A stretch of 57,825 nucleotides of DNA from an uncultured Clostridia bacterium (GCA_944386685.1 CALXCA010000002.1:80649-138473), one strand, 5' to 3'. Counted from the first letter of the stretch, positions 33,290-42,522 are shown. Notes: generated by a model not told the origin, from the letters alone. Numbers and translations are program-made.

Positions 33290-34552
33290 ATGGCGAAAGT
33301 TTTAATAATAGGTGGAGGCCCTGCAGGGATGATGGCAGCAATAACTGCTGCAGAATTTGGAAATGATGTAACAATAATTGAGAAAAATTCATCTTTTGGA
33401 AAAAAACTATTAATTACAGGAAAAGGAAGATGTAATATTACAAGTTCATTATATATGAGTGAATTTATAAAAAATACACCTGGAAATGGTCAATTTCTAT
33501 ATAGTGCATTTCAAAACTATACTAACACAGACATAATAGAATTTCTAAAAAGACAAGGGCTTGAAGTAAAAGAAGAAAGAGGAAACAGAATATTTCCTGT
33601 TACAGATAAATCAATAGATGTATTAAAATGTTTTGAAAATAGAATAAATGAATTAAAAATAAAAAAACTATTAAATACAAGAGTAGAAAAAATCTTAATT
33701 CAAAATAATTGTGTAATTAGTGTAAGAACAAATAATGAAATGATAAAAACCAATAAAGTAATTTTAGCAACAGGTGGAAGAAGTTATCCATTAACAGGTT
33801 CAACAGGAGACGGATATATTATTGCCGAAAACTTAGGACATAAAATTACTCCAATAAAACCATCTTTAGTACCTTTAGTTGTTCATGAAAAAGAAGAATG
33901 TAAAAAATTACAAGGGTTAAGCCTACGAAATGTAAAAATTAAAATAACAGATTTAGTAAAGTCAAAAATAATATATGATGATTTTGGTGAAATGATATTT
34001 ACACATTTTGGTATATCAGGACCTATAATTTTAAGTGGTTCAGCACATTTAGTAAGATATAAAGATATTGGAAGTCTTTTAAAAGACGGAAAAATAAAAT
34101 TACAAATAGACTTAAAACCAGCACTATCAGAAAGTCAATTAGATGATAGAATCTTACGAGATTTTAAAGAATTTAAAAATAAACAATTTAAACATTCATT
34201 AGATAAATTACTACCTCAAAAAATAATTCCTGTAATAATTGAAAAATCAGGAATAGATGGAGAAAAAAGAGTTAATGAAATAACAAAAGAAGAAAGAAAA
34301 AAATTAATAAGTGTATTAAAAGATTTTGAGCTTATAATAAAAGATTTTAGACCAGTTGAAGAAGCAATTATAACAAGTGGAGGAATAGATACAAAAGAAA
34401 TAAACCCCAAAACAATGGAATCTAAAATAATAAAAGGATTATATTTTGCAGGAGAAATTATTGATGTAGATTCTTATACAGGAGGATTTAATTTACAAAT
34501 TGCATATTCAACAGGCTATACAGCAGGAATGCATGTAGGAGATAAACAATAG
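33290..34552 (+). CDS. NAD(P)/FAD-dependent oxidoreductase, HI0933/YhiN (BaiN-like) family
   Basis: 420 residues. The FAD dinucleotide fold is at the N-terminus (VLIIGGGPAGMMAAITAAEF), followed by KKLLITGKGRCNITS, the family signature, NRIFPVTDKS, a second glycine motif LATGGRSYPLTGSTGDGY, THFGISGPIILSGSAH and the C-terminal AGEIIDVDSYTGGFNLQIAYSTGY. The family includes reductases implicated in bile-acid 3-dehydro-4-oxo reduction, but most members are uncharacterised. The start is set by the conserved N-terminus. The ribosome site is separated from the ATG by a hairpin. The next gene begins 42 bases after its stop. Confidence 0.9.
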   Translation: MAKVLIIGGGPAGMMAAITAAEFGNDVTIIEKNSSFGKKLLITGKGRCNITSSLYMSEFIKNTPGNGQFLYSAFQNYTNTDIIEFLKRQGLEVKEERGNRIFPVTDKSIDVLKCFENRINELKIKKLLNTRVEKILIQNNCVISVRTNNEMIKTNKVILATGGRSYPLTGSTGDGYIIAENLGHKITPIKPSLVPLVVHEKEECKKLQGLSLRNVKIKITDLVKSKIIYDDFGEMIFTHFGISGPIILSGSAHLVRYKDIGSLLKDGKIKLQIDLKPALSESQLDDRILRDFKEFKNKQFKHSLDKLLPQKIIPVIIEKSGIDGEKRVNEITKEERKKLISVLKDFELIIKDFRPVEEAIITSGGIDTKEINPKTMESKIIKGLYFAGEIIDVDSYTGGFNLQIAYSTGYTAGMHVGDKQ

Positions 34553-34594
34553 TATAAACAAGTAATAATTACTAGGAAGGAAAGAGTTGTTTTG

Positions 34595-35233
34595 ATGGAA
34601 GATTTTTATACAATATTAAAAGAAGAACAGTCAGAAATTGTTGAGAAAAAATCTAAATTTATTGCAAACATTTATCCTGTTATAAATATAGAAGATGCTC
34701 AGAAAAAGATAAAAGAAGTAAATAAAAAATATTATGATGCAAAACATCATTGTATTGCATATAGAGTTTTAGAAGATGGAAAAATTATAGATAGATTTAG
34801 TGATGATGGAGAACCATCTGGAACAGCAGGAGCTCCTATGTTAAATTTATTACAAGCTAATAAATTATGTAATGTATTAGTTGTTGTTACTAGGTATTTT
34901 GGAGGAATACTTTTAGGAACAGGAGGTTTAGTTAGAGCATATTCAGAAGCTACAAATCAAGCAATTCGAAAATGTGATATTATATGTAAAACAGATGGAT
35001 ATGAAATTGATTTAATTACAGAATATTCTAATTTAGACATATTTAAATACTTTTGTAAAAATAATAATATAAAAATTTTAAATATAGAATATTCTGAAAA
35101 AATAAATATAAAAATTGAAATTGAAAGTAATAAAAAAGAAATATTAATACAAGAAATAGAAAATAAAGTCCTAAGTGGCATAGTAATTGTCGAAATAAAA
35201 AGAAAAATGATAAATAAAGTCGAAAACAAATAA
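34595..35233 (+). CDS. YigZ/IMPACT family protein
   Basis: 212 residues from ATG 34595 (AGGAAAG site about 10 bases before; an in-frame TTG lies one codon earlier). The N-terminal UPF0029/IMPACT domain has SEIVEKKSKFIANIYPV, AKHHCIAYRV and the signature DRFSDDGEPSGTAGAPML, then VVTRYFGGILLGTGGLVRAYS. A C-terminal domain of about 70 residues (IDLITEYSNLDIFKYF) resembles the DUF1949 ferredoxin-like module. Bacterial YigZ has been linked to translation-factor and nucleic-acid interactions, but the function is unsettled. Probably co-transcribed with the upstream flavoprotein gene. Confidence 0.9.
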   Translation: MEDFYTILKEEQSEIVEKKSKFIANIYPVINIEDAQKKIKEVNKKYYDAKHHCIAYRVLEDGKIIDRFSDDGEPSGTAGAPMLNLLQANKLCNVLVVVTRYFGGILLGTGGLVRAYSEATNQAIRKCDIICKTDGYEIDLITEYSNLDIFKYFCKNNNIKILNIEYSEKINIKIEIESNKKEILIQEIENKVLSGIVIVEIKRKMINKVENK

Positions 35234-35262
35234 AATAAAAAGGAAAAAATTACCAAAATATA

Positions 35263-35291
35263 TTGAAATGTCCTCTTTAATGTATTATAAT
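35263..35291 (+). promoter_or_regulatory. Promoter of spo0A
   Basis: TTGAAA (35263-35268), 17 bp, TATAAT (35286-35291). Overlapping it, AGGAAAAAAT (35241 onward) followed by GAAAT could serve as a poor sigma-H site; that is only a suggestion. Confidence 0.65.
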
Positions 35292-35337
35292 CAAAAATGT
35301 AAAAAATTTACAATTTTGAAAAATTAGGAGGAAAAAA

Positions 35338-36168
35338 ATGAAAGAAAAAATCACAGTTTTAATTGCAGATGATAATCAAGAATTTAGTACAACATTAGCA
35401 ACATACTTAAAAAACCAAGATGATATGGTAGTAGTAGGAAGAGCCAAAGATGGTAATGAAGCATTAGATATGGTTTCAAGTTTAATGCCAGATATTATTT
35501 TATTAGATGTTATAATGCCACATTTAGATGGAATAGGTGTATTAGAACAAATTAACATGATAAAAATGAACAAAAAACCAATTTGTATAATGTTGTCAGC
35601 AGTTGGACAAGACAAAATAACAAGAAGAGCAATAGAACTTGGAGCAGAATATTATGTAGTAAAACCATTTGACATAGATTTATTAATAACAAGAATTAGA
35701 GAATTAAAAAATTACAAGCCATCACAAACAAATAATTTTATTGCAAGAGAAAAAGAAATTGGAATACAAAAACCACAATACATAGATATATCTAATATGT
35801 CTGCTAATAAAGAAGATAATTTAGAAGCATTAGTAACAAATGTAATACATGAAGTTGGAGTACCAGCACATATTAAAGGATATCAATATTTAAGAGAAGC
35901 AATAATTATGGTTGTAAATGATATTGATGTTATAAACCAAATAACTAAATGTTTGTATCCACAGATAGCAAGAAAATTTCATACAACACCAAGTCGTGTA
36001 GAAAGAGCAATTCGTCATGCAATAGAAGTTGCATGGGGAAGAGGACAACAAGATGTAGTTGAAAATATTTTTGGATATACTGTTTCTGCAAGTAAAGGAA
36101 AGCCAACAAATTCAGAATTTATAGCAATGATTAGTGATAAACTTCGTTTAGAATTAAAAAGTGCATAA
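35338..36168 (+). CDS. spo0A: Sporulation master regulator Spo0A
   Basis: 276 residues. The receiver domain (1-125) has the acidic pair Asp11-Asp12, phospho-acceptor Asp57 in ILLDVIMP, and YYVVKPFD with the conserved Lys. The DNA-binding domain (about 155-276) is unmistakable: [40 protein letters not shown] and [11 protein letters not shown], the recognition region for 0A boxes. The linker is Asn/Lys/Gln-rich. AGGAGG lies 8 bases before the ATG and a terminator follows. Orphan kinases phosphorylate Spo0A directly in Clostridia; the kinase at 15.2 kb is one candidate in the window. Confidence 0.97.
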   Translation: MKEKITVLIADDNQEFSTTLATYLKNQDDMVVVGRAKDGNEALDMVSSLMPDIILLDVIMPHLDGIGVLEQINMIKMNKKPICIMLSAVGQDKITRRAIELGAEYYVVKPFDIDLLITRIRELKNYKPSQTNNFIAREKEIGIQKPQYIDISNMSANKEDNLEALVTNVIHEVGVPAHIKGYQYLREAIIMVVNDIDVINQITKCLYPQIARKFHTTPSRVERAIRHAIEVAWGRGQQDVVENIFGYTVSASKGKPTNSEFIAMISDKLRLELKSA

Positions 36169-36180
36169 AATTAATAAGTC

Positions 36181-36230
36181 AAAAAAATCTAAGAATTACT
36201 GGTTAATATCAGAAAGTCTTGGATTTTTTT
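36181..36230 (+). terminator. Terminator after spo0A
   Basis: AAATCTAAGA pairs with TCTTGGATTT (one G-U), inner CTG/CAG, then T7. Confidence 0.75.
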
Positions 36231-36282
36231 ATACAATAGTAAAGAATAACTTTCATATTGTATAAAATTTGTTGTTTTAAAG

Positions 36283-36555
36283 TTACTGGATAATGGTCTT
36301 TTAAATTGTTTTGGTAAAAACGATGCTATTATAATATTTTAAAGTTCTCCTGTTCATTCCATTCAAAAAGAATTCATAAGGCTTTTTCATGAGCCTCTTT
36401 CACTCCGACCCTCTCGTAAACTCGAGTACCGTGAACATTCCTCATGCAAAAGCCAAATGAATTCTAATTTTCATTTCAATCAAGCGTCGAAGCTTTAAAA
36501 TATTATAATAGCATCGTTTCTTTATTATATATTATTTAAGACCATTATCTAGTAA
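36283..36555. repeat. Structured repeat element, copy 3 (inverted)
   Basis: Core 36345-36492 is identical over all 148 nt to the reverse complement of 7448-7595. The arms (36283-36344 and 36493-36555) are imperfect but pair at their ends: TTACTGGATAATGGTCTT with AAGACCATTATCTAGTAA, and ACGATGCTATTATAATATTT with its complement. Compared with copy 1, both strands changed together (ATGATAT/ATATCAT to ATGCTAT/ATAGCAT; GAGCTT/AAGCTC to GGTCTT/AAGACC). Confidence 0.85.
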
Positions 36556-36580
36556 CGTTTTAAAATAATCAACACAAAAA

Positions 36581-36609
36581 TTGATTTTGGTAGAAAAACA
36601 TGGTAAAAT
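36581..36609 (+). promoter_or_regulatory. Promoter of the mTERF-like gene
   Basis: TTGATT (36581-36586), 17 bp, TAAAAT (36604-36609). Confidence 0.6.
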
Positions 36610-36683
36610 ATTAATATATTTACTAAAAATAAAAGATACAATATAGTAAAAAATATTAATCTATATAAAAAGGAAGAATGAAA

Positions 36684-37703
36684 ATGGAAAAATTGAAAAA
36701 ATATTTAAAAGAATTAGGATATACAGAAAATGATATAAATAAAATGGAAAAAGTTTTTCCTAAATTACTTAGCTCTAGTATAGAAAACATAGAACAAAAA
36801 ATAGAAAATTTTGAAAAATTAGGCTATAGTAAAAAAGATGTAGTAAAAATGGGGAAAAGTATACCATCAATATTTGGATATAGTATAGAAAATATAAAAC
36901 AAAAAATAGAAGATATGAAAGCTTTGGGGTATAAACAAGAAGAATTCATAAAAATGACAAAAGAATCTCCTGCACTATATAGCTATAGTATAGAAAATAT
37001 AAAACAAAAAATAAAAAACTTAACAGAATTGGGGTATGCTAAAGAAGAAATATTAAAAATGACTAAAACAATACCATCTATATTTGACTATAGTATAGAG
37101 ACTCTTAGACAAAAAATAGAAGATTTAGAACAATTAGGATATACTCCAGAAGAAGTAATAAAAATAACCAAAAACTCTCCAGTAATATTTACCTATAATA
37201 TTGAAAACATGAACAAAAAAATAGAAGATATAGAGAACTTAGGATATAGCAGGGAAGAGGTTATAAAAATGACATTAGATTTCCCTGGAATATATGATTT
37301 TAGTGCAGAAAATTTAAAACAAAAAATAGAATTTTACGATTCTATAAAATTACATTCATTAGCAACAAAAAGCCCAAAAGATTTAATGCAAAGCACATCT
37401 TTAAGTTATGCAAGATATATGTTTTATAAAGATAATGGAATAAGTATTGATGAAACTAACTATAAAAAATTATTTGCAAGCCAAAAAAGTTTTGAAAAAC
37501 AATATGGAATAAAAAAAGAAGAGTTACTTGCAAAATATGATTATAAAGAATATATGGAAAGTTTAAAAATGGAAAAAGATGTTCAACAATTAGGAAAAGA
37601 AACAATGGAAGAGCAAAAAGATACACAATTTTTAGATACTATTGAAGCACAACAGGCAGAGCAACAAAGAAAAATAGAAAACAAAACACAAGAAAAAAAT
37701 TAA
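36684..37703 (+). CDS. mTERF-like helical-repeat protein
   Basis: 339 residues from ATG 36684 (8 bases after AGGAAG; the ATG at 36678 is too close). Six tandem units of about 36 residues cover 1-225, with consensus LGYxxEEvIKMtkxsP, then IfxYSIENIKQKIEDl. The pattern LG[YF]-acidic-hydrophobic-xxP-xhh-SxENhxxKh is that of mTERF motifs, superhelical nucleic-acid-binding repeats best known from organelle transcription factors. A charged, Gln/Glu-rich tail (about 270-339) is probably coiled coil or disordered. Bacterial members are few and uncharacterised. A second small protein of the same kind lies at 38429, with a fragment between. DNA or RNA binding is an inference from the fold. Confidence 0.7.
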   Translation: MEKLKKYLKELGYTENDINKMEKVFPKLLSSSIENIEQKIENFEKLGYSKKDVVKMGKSIPSIFGYSIENIKQKIEDMKALGYKQEEFIKMTKESPALYSYSIENIKQKIKNLTELGYAKEEILKMTKTIPSIFDYSIETLRQKIEDLEQLGYTPEEVIKITKNSPVIFTYNIENMNKKIEDIENLGYSREEVIKMTLDFPGIYDFSAENLKQKIEFYDSIKLHSLATKSPKDLMQSTSLSYARYMFYKDNGISIDETNYKKLFASQKSFEKQYGIKKEELLAKYDYKEYMESLKMEKDVQQLGKETMEEQKDTQFLDTIEAQQAEQQRKIENKTQEKN

Positions 37704-37719
37704 ATAGGAGATAGTGAAT

Positions 37720-38211
37720 ATGGTAGATGAAAAATACTCTATAGCATATAGCGAAGTTTTAGAAATACTAAAGCATATTTCACAAGAAGATTATGAAAAA
37801 ATACCAAAATCAAAAATAGAATTATATAAAGAAAATGCAAATAAAAATTATGTATTTAACTATAATCCAACAAAAACACTAAATGAGCAGAACGTATCAA
37901 AAATAGCAAAAGGAATAATTGCAATTTTGTTTAGAGATTATTGGGCAACACCCGAACAAAGAGAAAAAATAATCAAAAAACAAAATAATGATAGAATACA
38001 AATTGAAAAGGAAAAAACAAAAAAATATAATCCAGATGTATTTAAGGCAAATAAGAATAAAGAAGAAGCAAAAACATATGATATAGATGCATTTAATGCA
38101 AATAAGAATAATGAAGAATCAAAAACAAAAGCTTTAGTAAATGTAGAAAAAAGCAAATGGTATGAAAAATTTTTTGCTTTTATAAAAAATATATTTGGAA
38201 AAAAATATTAA
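37720..38211 (+). CDS. Hypothetical protein with two C-terminal short repeats
   Basis: 163 residues, start ATG 37720, nine bases after TAGGAG and 14 bases past the mTERF-like stop, hence co-transcribed. No known family is recognised. The N-terminal half (EVLEILKHISQEDYEKIPKS, ALFRDYW-like IAILFRDYWATPEQREKI) looks like a compact helical domain; the C-terminal half has two repeats, YNPDVFKANKNKEEAKT and YDIDAFNANKNNEESKT, then an amphipathic end WYEKFFAFIKNIFGKKY that could contact membrane. Function unknown. Confidence 0.7.
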   Translation: MVDEKYSIAYSEVLEILKHISQEDYEKIPKSKIELYKENANKNYVFNYNPTKTLNEQNVSKIAKGIIAILFRDYWATPEQREKIIKKQNNDRIQIEKEKTKKYNPDVFKANKNKEEAKTYDIDAFNANKNNEESKTKALVNVEKSKWYEKFFAFIKNIFGKKY

Positions 38212-38328
38212 ACATTTATATATGACAAAAAATATGTTTATAAAAAATATTAAAATAATTGGAGAAAATAAGGTTGAAAAATATCCTTTCCAATAAAATT
38301 TGTGCCTTAGGAAGGAATGAGATTAATA

Positions 38329-38397
38329 ATGGAAGAATTGAAAAAATATTTAAAAAAATTAGGATATGATGAAATAGTTGATAATATATTTTCATAA
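38329..38397 (+). pseudogene. 22-codon fragment resembling the start of the mTERF-like gene
   Basis: ATG 38329 to TAA 38397 encodes MEELKKYLKKLGYDEIVDNI plus two residues, close to MEKLKKYLKELGYTENDINK of the 36684 gene. It has a strong ribosome site (AGGAAGGAATGAG). It is either the stump of a third mTERF-like gene or a short leader peptide for the next gene, which starts 31 bases later. Confidence 0.5.
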
Positions 38398-38428
38398 CTA
38401 TATGTATCTAAGAAAGGAAAAAATTAAA

Positions 38429-38827
38429 ATGGAAGAAATATTAAGAAAAATTGGAATAAGTGATAATACAATAGAACAAATGGAGGAAATTTGTCCTAAT
38501 ATTAAAGAACTAGAAGAAAAAGAAATATTAGAAAAAATAGAAATATTAAAAAATATAAAATGTGATGAAATTCAAATAAGAAATATAATAAGTAGCAATG
38601 CACAATATTTAGATAGAAGTAGTACTGACATAGAAAAATTAATAAAAAAATTAGAAGAATTTGGTTTTAACACATTAAACATTTTATTTGATGGAAATCC
38701 TTATATATTAAATTTAGATGATTACGAAATAGAAAACTACATAAAAAATAGAGAAAATAAAGGAGAACTATTAGAAGATATAGTAGATGATATGAACTCA
38801 AATCCATATATATTTCAAGAAATTTAA
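38429..38827 (+). CDS. Short mTERF-like repeat protein
   Basis: 132 residues from ATG 38429 (AAAGGA site, 9 bases). Three or so diverged helical units of 35-38 residues: IGISDNTIEQMEEICPNIKE, IKCDEIQIRNIISSNAQYLD and FGFNTLNILFDGNPYILNLD. The spacing (loop, amphipathic helix, Pro or Asn-Pro turn, second helix) parallels the larger protein at 36684, so this looks like a shorter family member. The acidic composition (many Glu, Asp) argues against strong nucleic-acid binding by charge alone. Function unknown. Confidence 0.55.
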   Translation: MEEILRKIGISDNTIEQMEEICPNIKELEEKEILEKIEILKNIKCDEIQIRNIISSNAQYLDRSSTDIEKLIKKLEEFGFNTLNILFDGNPYILNLDDYEIENYIKNRENKGELLEDIVDDMNSNPYIFQEI

Positions 38828-38865
38828 ATAGAGAAATACAGACACGCCTATAATTTTGGATTAAG

Positions 38866-38894
38866 TTGATTTTTTTTATTTTTTATAGTATATT
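38866..38894 (+). promoter_or_regulatory. Promoter of the alpha-amylase gene
   Basis: TTGATT (38866-38871), 17 bp, TATATT (38889-38894), 32 bp before the start. Confidence 0.6.
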
Positions 38895-38926
38895 ATTAAT
38901 ATAAAATAAAAAAGGAAAATAAACAA

Positions 38927-40381
38927 ATGAAAGAAAATAGAATATTAATGCAATACTTTGAATGGTATTTAAAGCCTGAATGCAAATTATGGAACAAAGT
39001 TGCAATAAATGCAAAATATTTATCTGCGATAGGAATAACAGACATATGGCTTCCACCAGCATATAAAGGAGCAGGAGGAAAATTTGATGTAGGCTATTCT
39101 GCATATGATTTATACGATTTAGGAGAATTCTATCAAAAAGGAACAACAGAAACAAAATATGGTTCAAGAGATGAATATTTAAATGCAATAAAAGTATTAC
39201 ATGAAAATGATATAAGAGTATATGCTGATATAGTATTAAATCATAAAATAGGAGCAGATGAATCAGAAACAGTATATGCTAGTGAAGAACAACAGACAAA
39301 TAGAAATGTAGACACATCATTACCAAAGAAAATTACAGCATGGACTGTATATAATTTTAAAGGAAGAAACAATAAATATTCTGATTTTAAGTGGAATTAT
39401 AGCCACTTTAATGGAACAGATTGGGACGAAAGTGGAAGAAAAAATGGAATATTTAGATTTAGTGGAAAACATTGGGATCAAAATGTAGATAAAGAAAATG
39501 GTAATTTTGATTATTTAATGGGAGCAGACATAGATTTTAACAACCCAGTTGTTGTAGAAGAAATAAACAAATGGGGAAAATGGTACTTAGAAACTACAAA
39601 TGTTGATGCATTTAGACTAGATGCAGTAAAACATATAAAATCCGGATTTATGGCAGATTTTGTACATAATATGAGAAAAATAAAACCAATAGACTGTGTT
39701 GGAGAATATTGGAATAGGAATTTAAAAATAATAGAGAACTATATAACCAAGACTAATTCAAGTATTCCGCTTTTTGATGTACCACTACACTATAATTTAT
39801 ATGAAGCTTCAAGTAGTAATGGAAATTATGATATGGCAAAAATATTTGACAATACACTTGTAAAAGATATGCCATATCTTGCAGTAACATTTGTAGATAA
39901 TCATGATACAGAGCCAGGACAAGCCTTATTTTCTTGGGTTCAAGAATGGTTTAAACCACTTGCATATTCACTAATATTACTTAGAAAAGATGGATTACCA
40001 TGTGTGTTTTATGGAGACTTTTATGGAGTTCCTGCACATAATATAAAGCCAATGGGAGAAAAACTAGAAAAAATAATAAAAGCCAGAAAATATTTTGCAT
40101 ATGGAGACCAAATAGACTATTTTAACCATCATGATGTTATTGCATGGGTAAGAACAGGTGATAATGAACATATAGATTCAGGAATGGTAGTAATATTAAG
40201 TGATGGACCAGGAGGTTCAAAATTAATGAATGTAGGAAAAAGACTTGCAAATACGGTATTTTACGACTATACAGGAAATGTTCAAGAAACAGTATATGTA
40301 GACCAGGATGGAAACGGGATATTTTATTGTAATGGCGGAAGTGTATCTATTTGGGTAAAAAAAGAAAACATATACAGCTAG
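38927..40381 (+). CDS. Cytoplasmic GH13 alpha-amylase
   Basis: 484 residues, no signal peptide, starting MKENRILMQYFEWYL as in intracellular alpha-amylases. GH13 motifs: YADIVLNHKIG (region I), FRLDAVKH with nucleophile Asp232 (II), CVGEYWN with acid/base Glu260 (III), TFVDNHDTEP with Asp327 (IV). The length and N-terminus match the GH13_5 type such as cytoplasmic AmyA, which acts on maltodextrins or stored glycogen. It stands as a single gene with its own promoter. AAAGGAAAAT precedes the ATG. Confidence 0.92.
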   Translation: MKENRILMQYFEWYLKPECKLWNKVAINAKYLSAIGITDIWLPPAYKGAGGKFDVGYSAYDLYDLGEFYQKGTTETKYGSRDEYLNAIKVLHENDIRVYADIVLNHKIGADESETVYASEEQQTNRNVDTSLPKKITAWTVYNFKGRNNKYSDFKWNYSHFNGTDWDESGRKNGIFRFSGKHWDQNVDKENGNFDYLMGADIDFNNPVVVEEINKWGKWYLETTNVDAFRLDAVKHIKSGFMADFVHNMRKIKPIDCVGEYWNRNLKIIENYITKTNSSIPLFDVPLHYNLYEASSSNGNYDMAKIFDNTLVKDMPYLAVTFVDNHDTEPGQALFSWVQEWFKPLAYSLILLRKDGLPCVFYGDFYGVPAHNIKPMGEKLEKIIKARKYFAYGDQIDYFNHHDVIAWVRTGDNEHIDSGMVVILSDGPGGSKLMNVGKRLANTVFYDYTGNVQETVYVDQDGNGIFYCNGGSVSIWVKKENIYS

Positions 40382-40386
40382 AACAC

Positions 40387-40415
40387 TTGAAAAATTCAAG
40401 AAATTGTATTATAAT
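40387..40415 (+). promoter_or_regulatory. Promoter of gltX
   Basis: TTGAAA (40387-40392), 17 bp, TATAAT (40410-40415), leaving a leader of about 130 nt without a recognisable T-box. Confidence 0.7.
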
Positions 40416-40554
40416 AATTGGCGAAAACAGTGCAATTACTGTGGACGGAGATTTTGACAACTAAAAATGTCAATAATAATAGAAATTTGATAAAAAATAA
40501 AAGGTTATAGTTTAAAACCAAAAAACTAAATATAAAAAGCAAGGAATGTTGAAA

Positions 40555-42216
40555 ATGGATTATAAAGATTTAGCAGAATTAATCTTTCCAAATGCGAAAG
40601 ATATATCATATTATGAAGAAAAATATCCTGAAAGAAATTTACCAGAAGGAGCAATTGTTACAAGATTTGCACCAAGCCCTACAGGATTTGTACATATTGG
40701 TGGATTATATCAAGCATTAGTTGCAATAGAATGTGCCAAAAGAACAAAAGGAGTATTTTTCTTAAGAGTTGAAGATACAGACCAAAAAAGAGAAGTAGAA
40801 AATGGTGTAACTGGAATTGTAAATTCACTAATAGATTTTGATATGGAACCAGATGAGGGAATGATATCAGATACAGAAGAAAAAGGAGAATATGGACCAT
40901 ATAAACAATCATTAAGAAAAGAAATATATCAAGCTTATGCAAAATACTTAATATCACAAGGAAAAGCATATCCTTGTTTCTGTACACCAGAAGATGGGGA
41001 AGAAATTAGAAAAAAACAAGAAGAAGCAAAAATAAGACCAGGATATTATGGAGTATGGGCAAAATGCAGAAATTTATCTGTAGAAGAAGCAATACAAAAA
41101 ATAAAAAATGGGGAACAATATATAATAAGATTTAAATCTCCAGGAAGAGAAGACAGAAAAATAAAACATAAAGACATAATAAAAGGAAATGTAGACTTCC
41201 CAGAAAATGACTTAGACATAGTAATAATAAAAGCAGATGGATTACCAACATATCATTTTGCACATGCAGTTGATGACCACTTAATGCATACAACACATGT
41301 AATTAGAAGTGATGAATGGCTTTCATCAGTACCATTACATTTACAACTATTCCAAGAATTAGGATTTAAAGCGCCCAAATATGCACATATTTCACCAATC
41401 ATGAAAAATGACAATGGAGGAAAACGTAAATTAAGTAAAAGAAAAGATCCAGAAGCAGCAGTAGAATATTACAAAAAAGAAGGAATACCACCATTAGCAG
41501 TTAAAGAATATCTATTAAATATAGCAAACTCTACATTTGAGAATTGGAGAAGAGCAAATCCAGATAAATCAATTGACGAATTTGACTTCCAATTAAATAA
41601 AATGAGTGTAAGTGGAGCACTATTTGATATGGTTAAACTTTTAGATATAGGAAAAACAGTAATATCAAAAATGACAGCAGAAGAAGTATATGAAAAATCT
41701 TTAAAATGGGCAGAAGAATATGATGCAAAATTAGCAGAAATATTAAAAAATAAAGAATATGCATTAAAAGTATTTGGAATAGAAAGAGGAAACAAGAAAC
41801 CTAGAAAAGATATTTCAAAATGGTCTGATGTAATGTATAATATTGAATATATGTATGACGAAATATTTTATGGAAAAGAGCAAGAATATCCATATCAACC
41901 TGCGATTTCAAATAAAGAAGAAATAAAAGATATTTTAAATTCATATATTGAAAAATATTATAATGAAGAAGATGATAAGCAAACTTGGTTTGATAGAATT
42001 AAAGCATTAGCAGTAGAAAAAGGTTATGCTGGTGAAGTAAAAGAATTTAAGGCAAATCCAGGAAAATATAAAGCACATGTAGGAGATGTAAGTACAGTAT
42101 TAAGAGTTGCTTTAACATCTAGAACAAATACACCAGATATGTATGAAATTATGAAAGTTCTTGGAAAAGATAGAATACAAAAACGTTTTGAAAAAGCTAT
42201 AGAATGTTTAAAATAG
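40555..42216 (+). CDS. gltX: Glutamyl-tRNA synthetase
   Basis: 553 residues from ATG 40555, nine bases after AAGGA; an ATG at 40546 touches that site. Class I catalytic domain: TRFAPSPTGFVHIGGLYQAL (HIGH region), VEDTDQKREVENG, DGLPTYHFAHAVDDHLM, THVIRSDEWLSSVPLHLQLF and the KMSKS-type GKRKLSKRKDPEAAVEYY. The C-terminal helical anticodon domain ends RVALTSRTNTPDMYEIMKVL. It is longer than the usual 480-490 residues, mostly in the N-terminal 30 and the linker to the anticodon domain. In Firmicutes lacking GlnRS it also charges tRNA-Gln for amidation. Confidence 0.94.
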   Translation: MDYKDLAELIFPNAKDISYYEEKYPERNLPEGAIVTRFAPSPTGFVHIGGLYQALVAIECAKRTKGVFFLRVEDTDQKREVENGVTGIVNSLIDFDMEPDEGMISDTEEKGEYGPYKQSLRKEIYQAYAKYLISQGKAYPCFCTPEDGEEIRKKQEEAKIRPGYYGVWAKCRNLSVEEAIQKIKNGEQYIIRFKSPGREDRKIKHKDIIKGNVDFPENDLDIVIIKADGLPTYHFAHAVDDHLMHTTHVIRSDEWLSSVPLHLQLFQELGFKAPKYAHISPIMKNDNGGKRKLSKRKDPEAAVEYYKKEGIPPLAVKEYLLNIANSTFENWRRANPDKSIDEFDFQLNKMSVSGALFDMVKLLDIGKTVISKMTAEEVYEKSLKWAEEYDAKLAEILKNKEYALKVFGIERGNKKPRKDISKWSDVMYNIEYMYDEIFYGKEQEYPYQPAISNKEEIKDILNSYIEKYYNEEDDKQTWFDRIKALAVEKGYAGEVKEFKANPGKYKAHVGDVSTVLRVALTSRTNTPDMYEIMKVLGKDRIQKRFEKAIECLK

Positions 42217-42333
42217 TAATATTAAAAAATATAAATACAGTAATGATAAAAATATATTTAAATGTTTTTTAATAAGTTAAAATAAATTACTTTTATTACT
42301 ATTAGTGCGTGATGGGAAGGAATGAAATTTAAT

Positions 42334-42522
42334 ATGGAATATAATGTTGGAGATATTGTAAGAACTAAAAAACCACATCCTTGTGGAAGTAAATTGTGGG
42401 AAATTACAAGAGTTGGTGTTGACTTTAAATTAAAATGCCAAGGCTGTGGACATATTGTAGTTTTGGAAAGACCCAAAGCACTAAAAGCAATAACAAAAAT
42501 AGAGAAAAAAGCTGATATTTGA
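42334..42522 (+). CDS. DUF951 family protein
   Basis: 62 residues from ATG 42334 (GGAAGGA about 13 bases before; the ATG at 42322 overlaps it). The family pattern YNVGDIVRTKKPHPCGSKLW, ITRVGVDFKLKC and CQGCGHIVVLERPK is complete, with three cysteines (PCG and CQGC) that probably bind zinc. DUF951 proteins are conserved in Firmicutes, usually near translation or chromosome genes; the function is unknown. The terminator stem begins inside its last codons. Confidence 0.88.
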   Translation: MEYNVGDIVRTKKPHPCGSKLWEITRVGVDFKLKCQGCGHIVVLERPKALKAITKIEKKADI

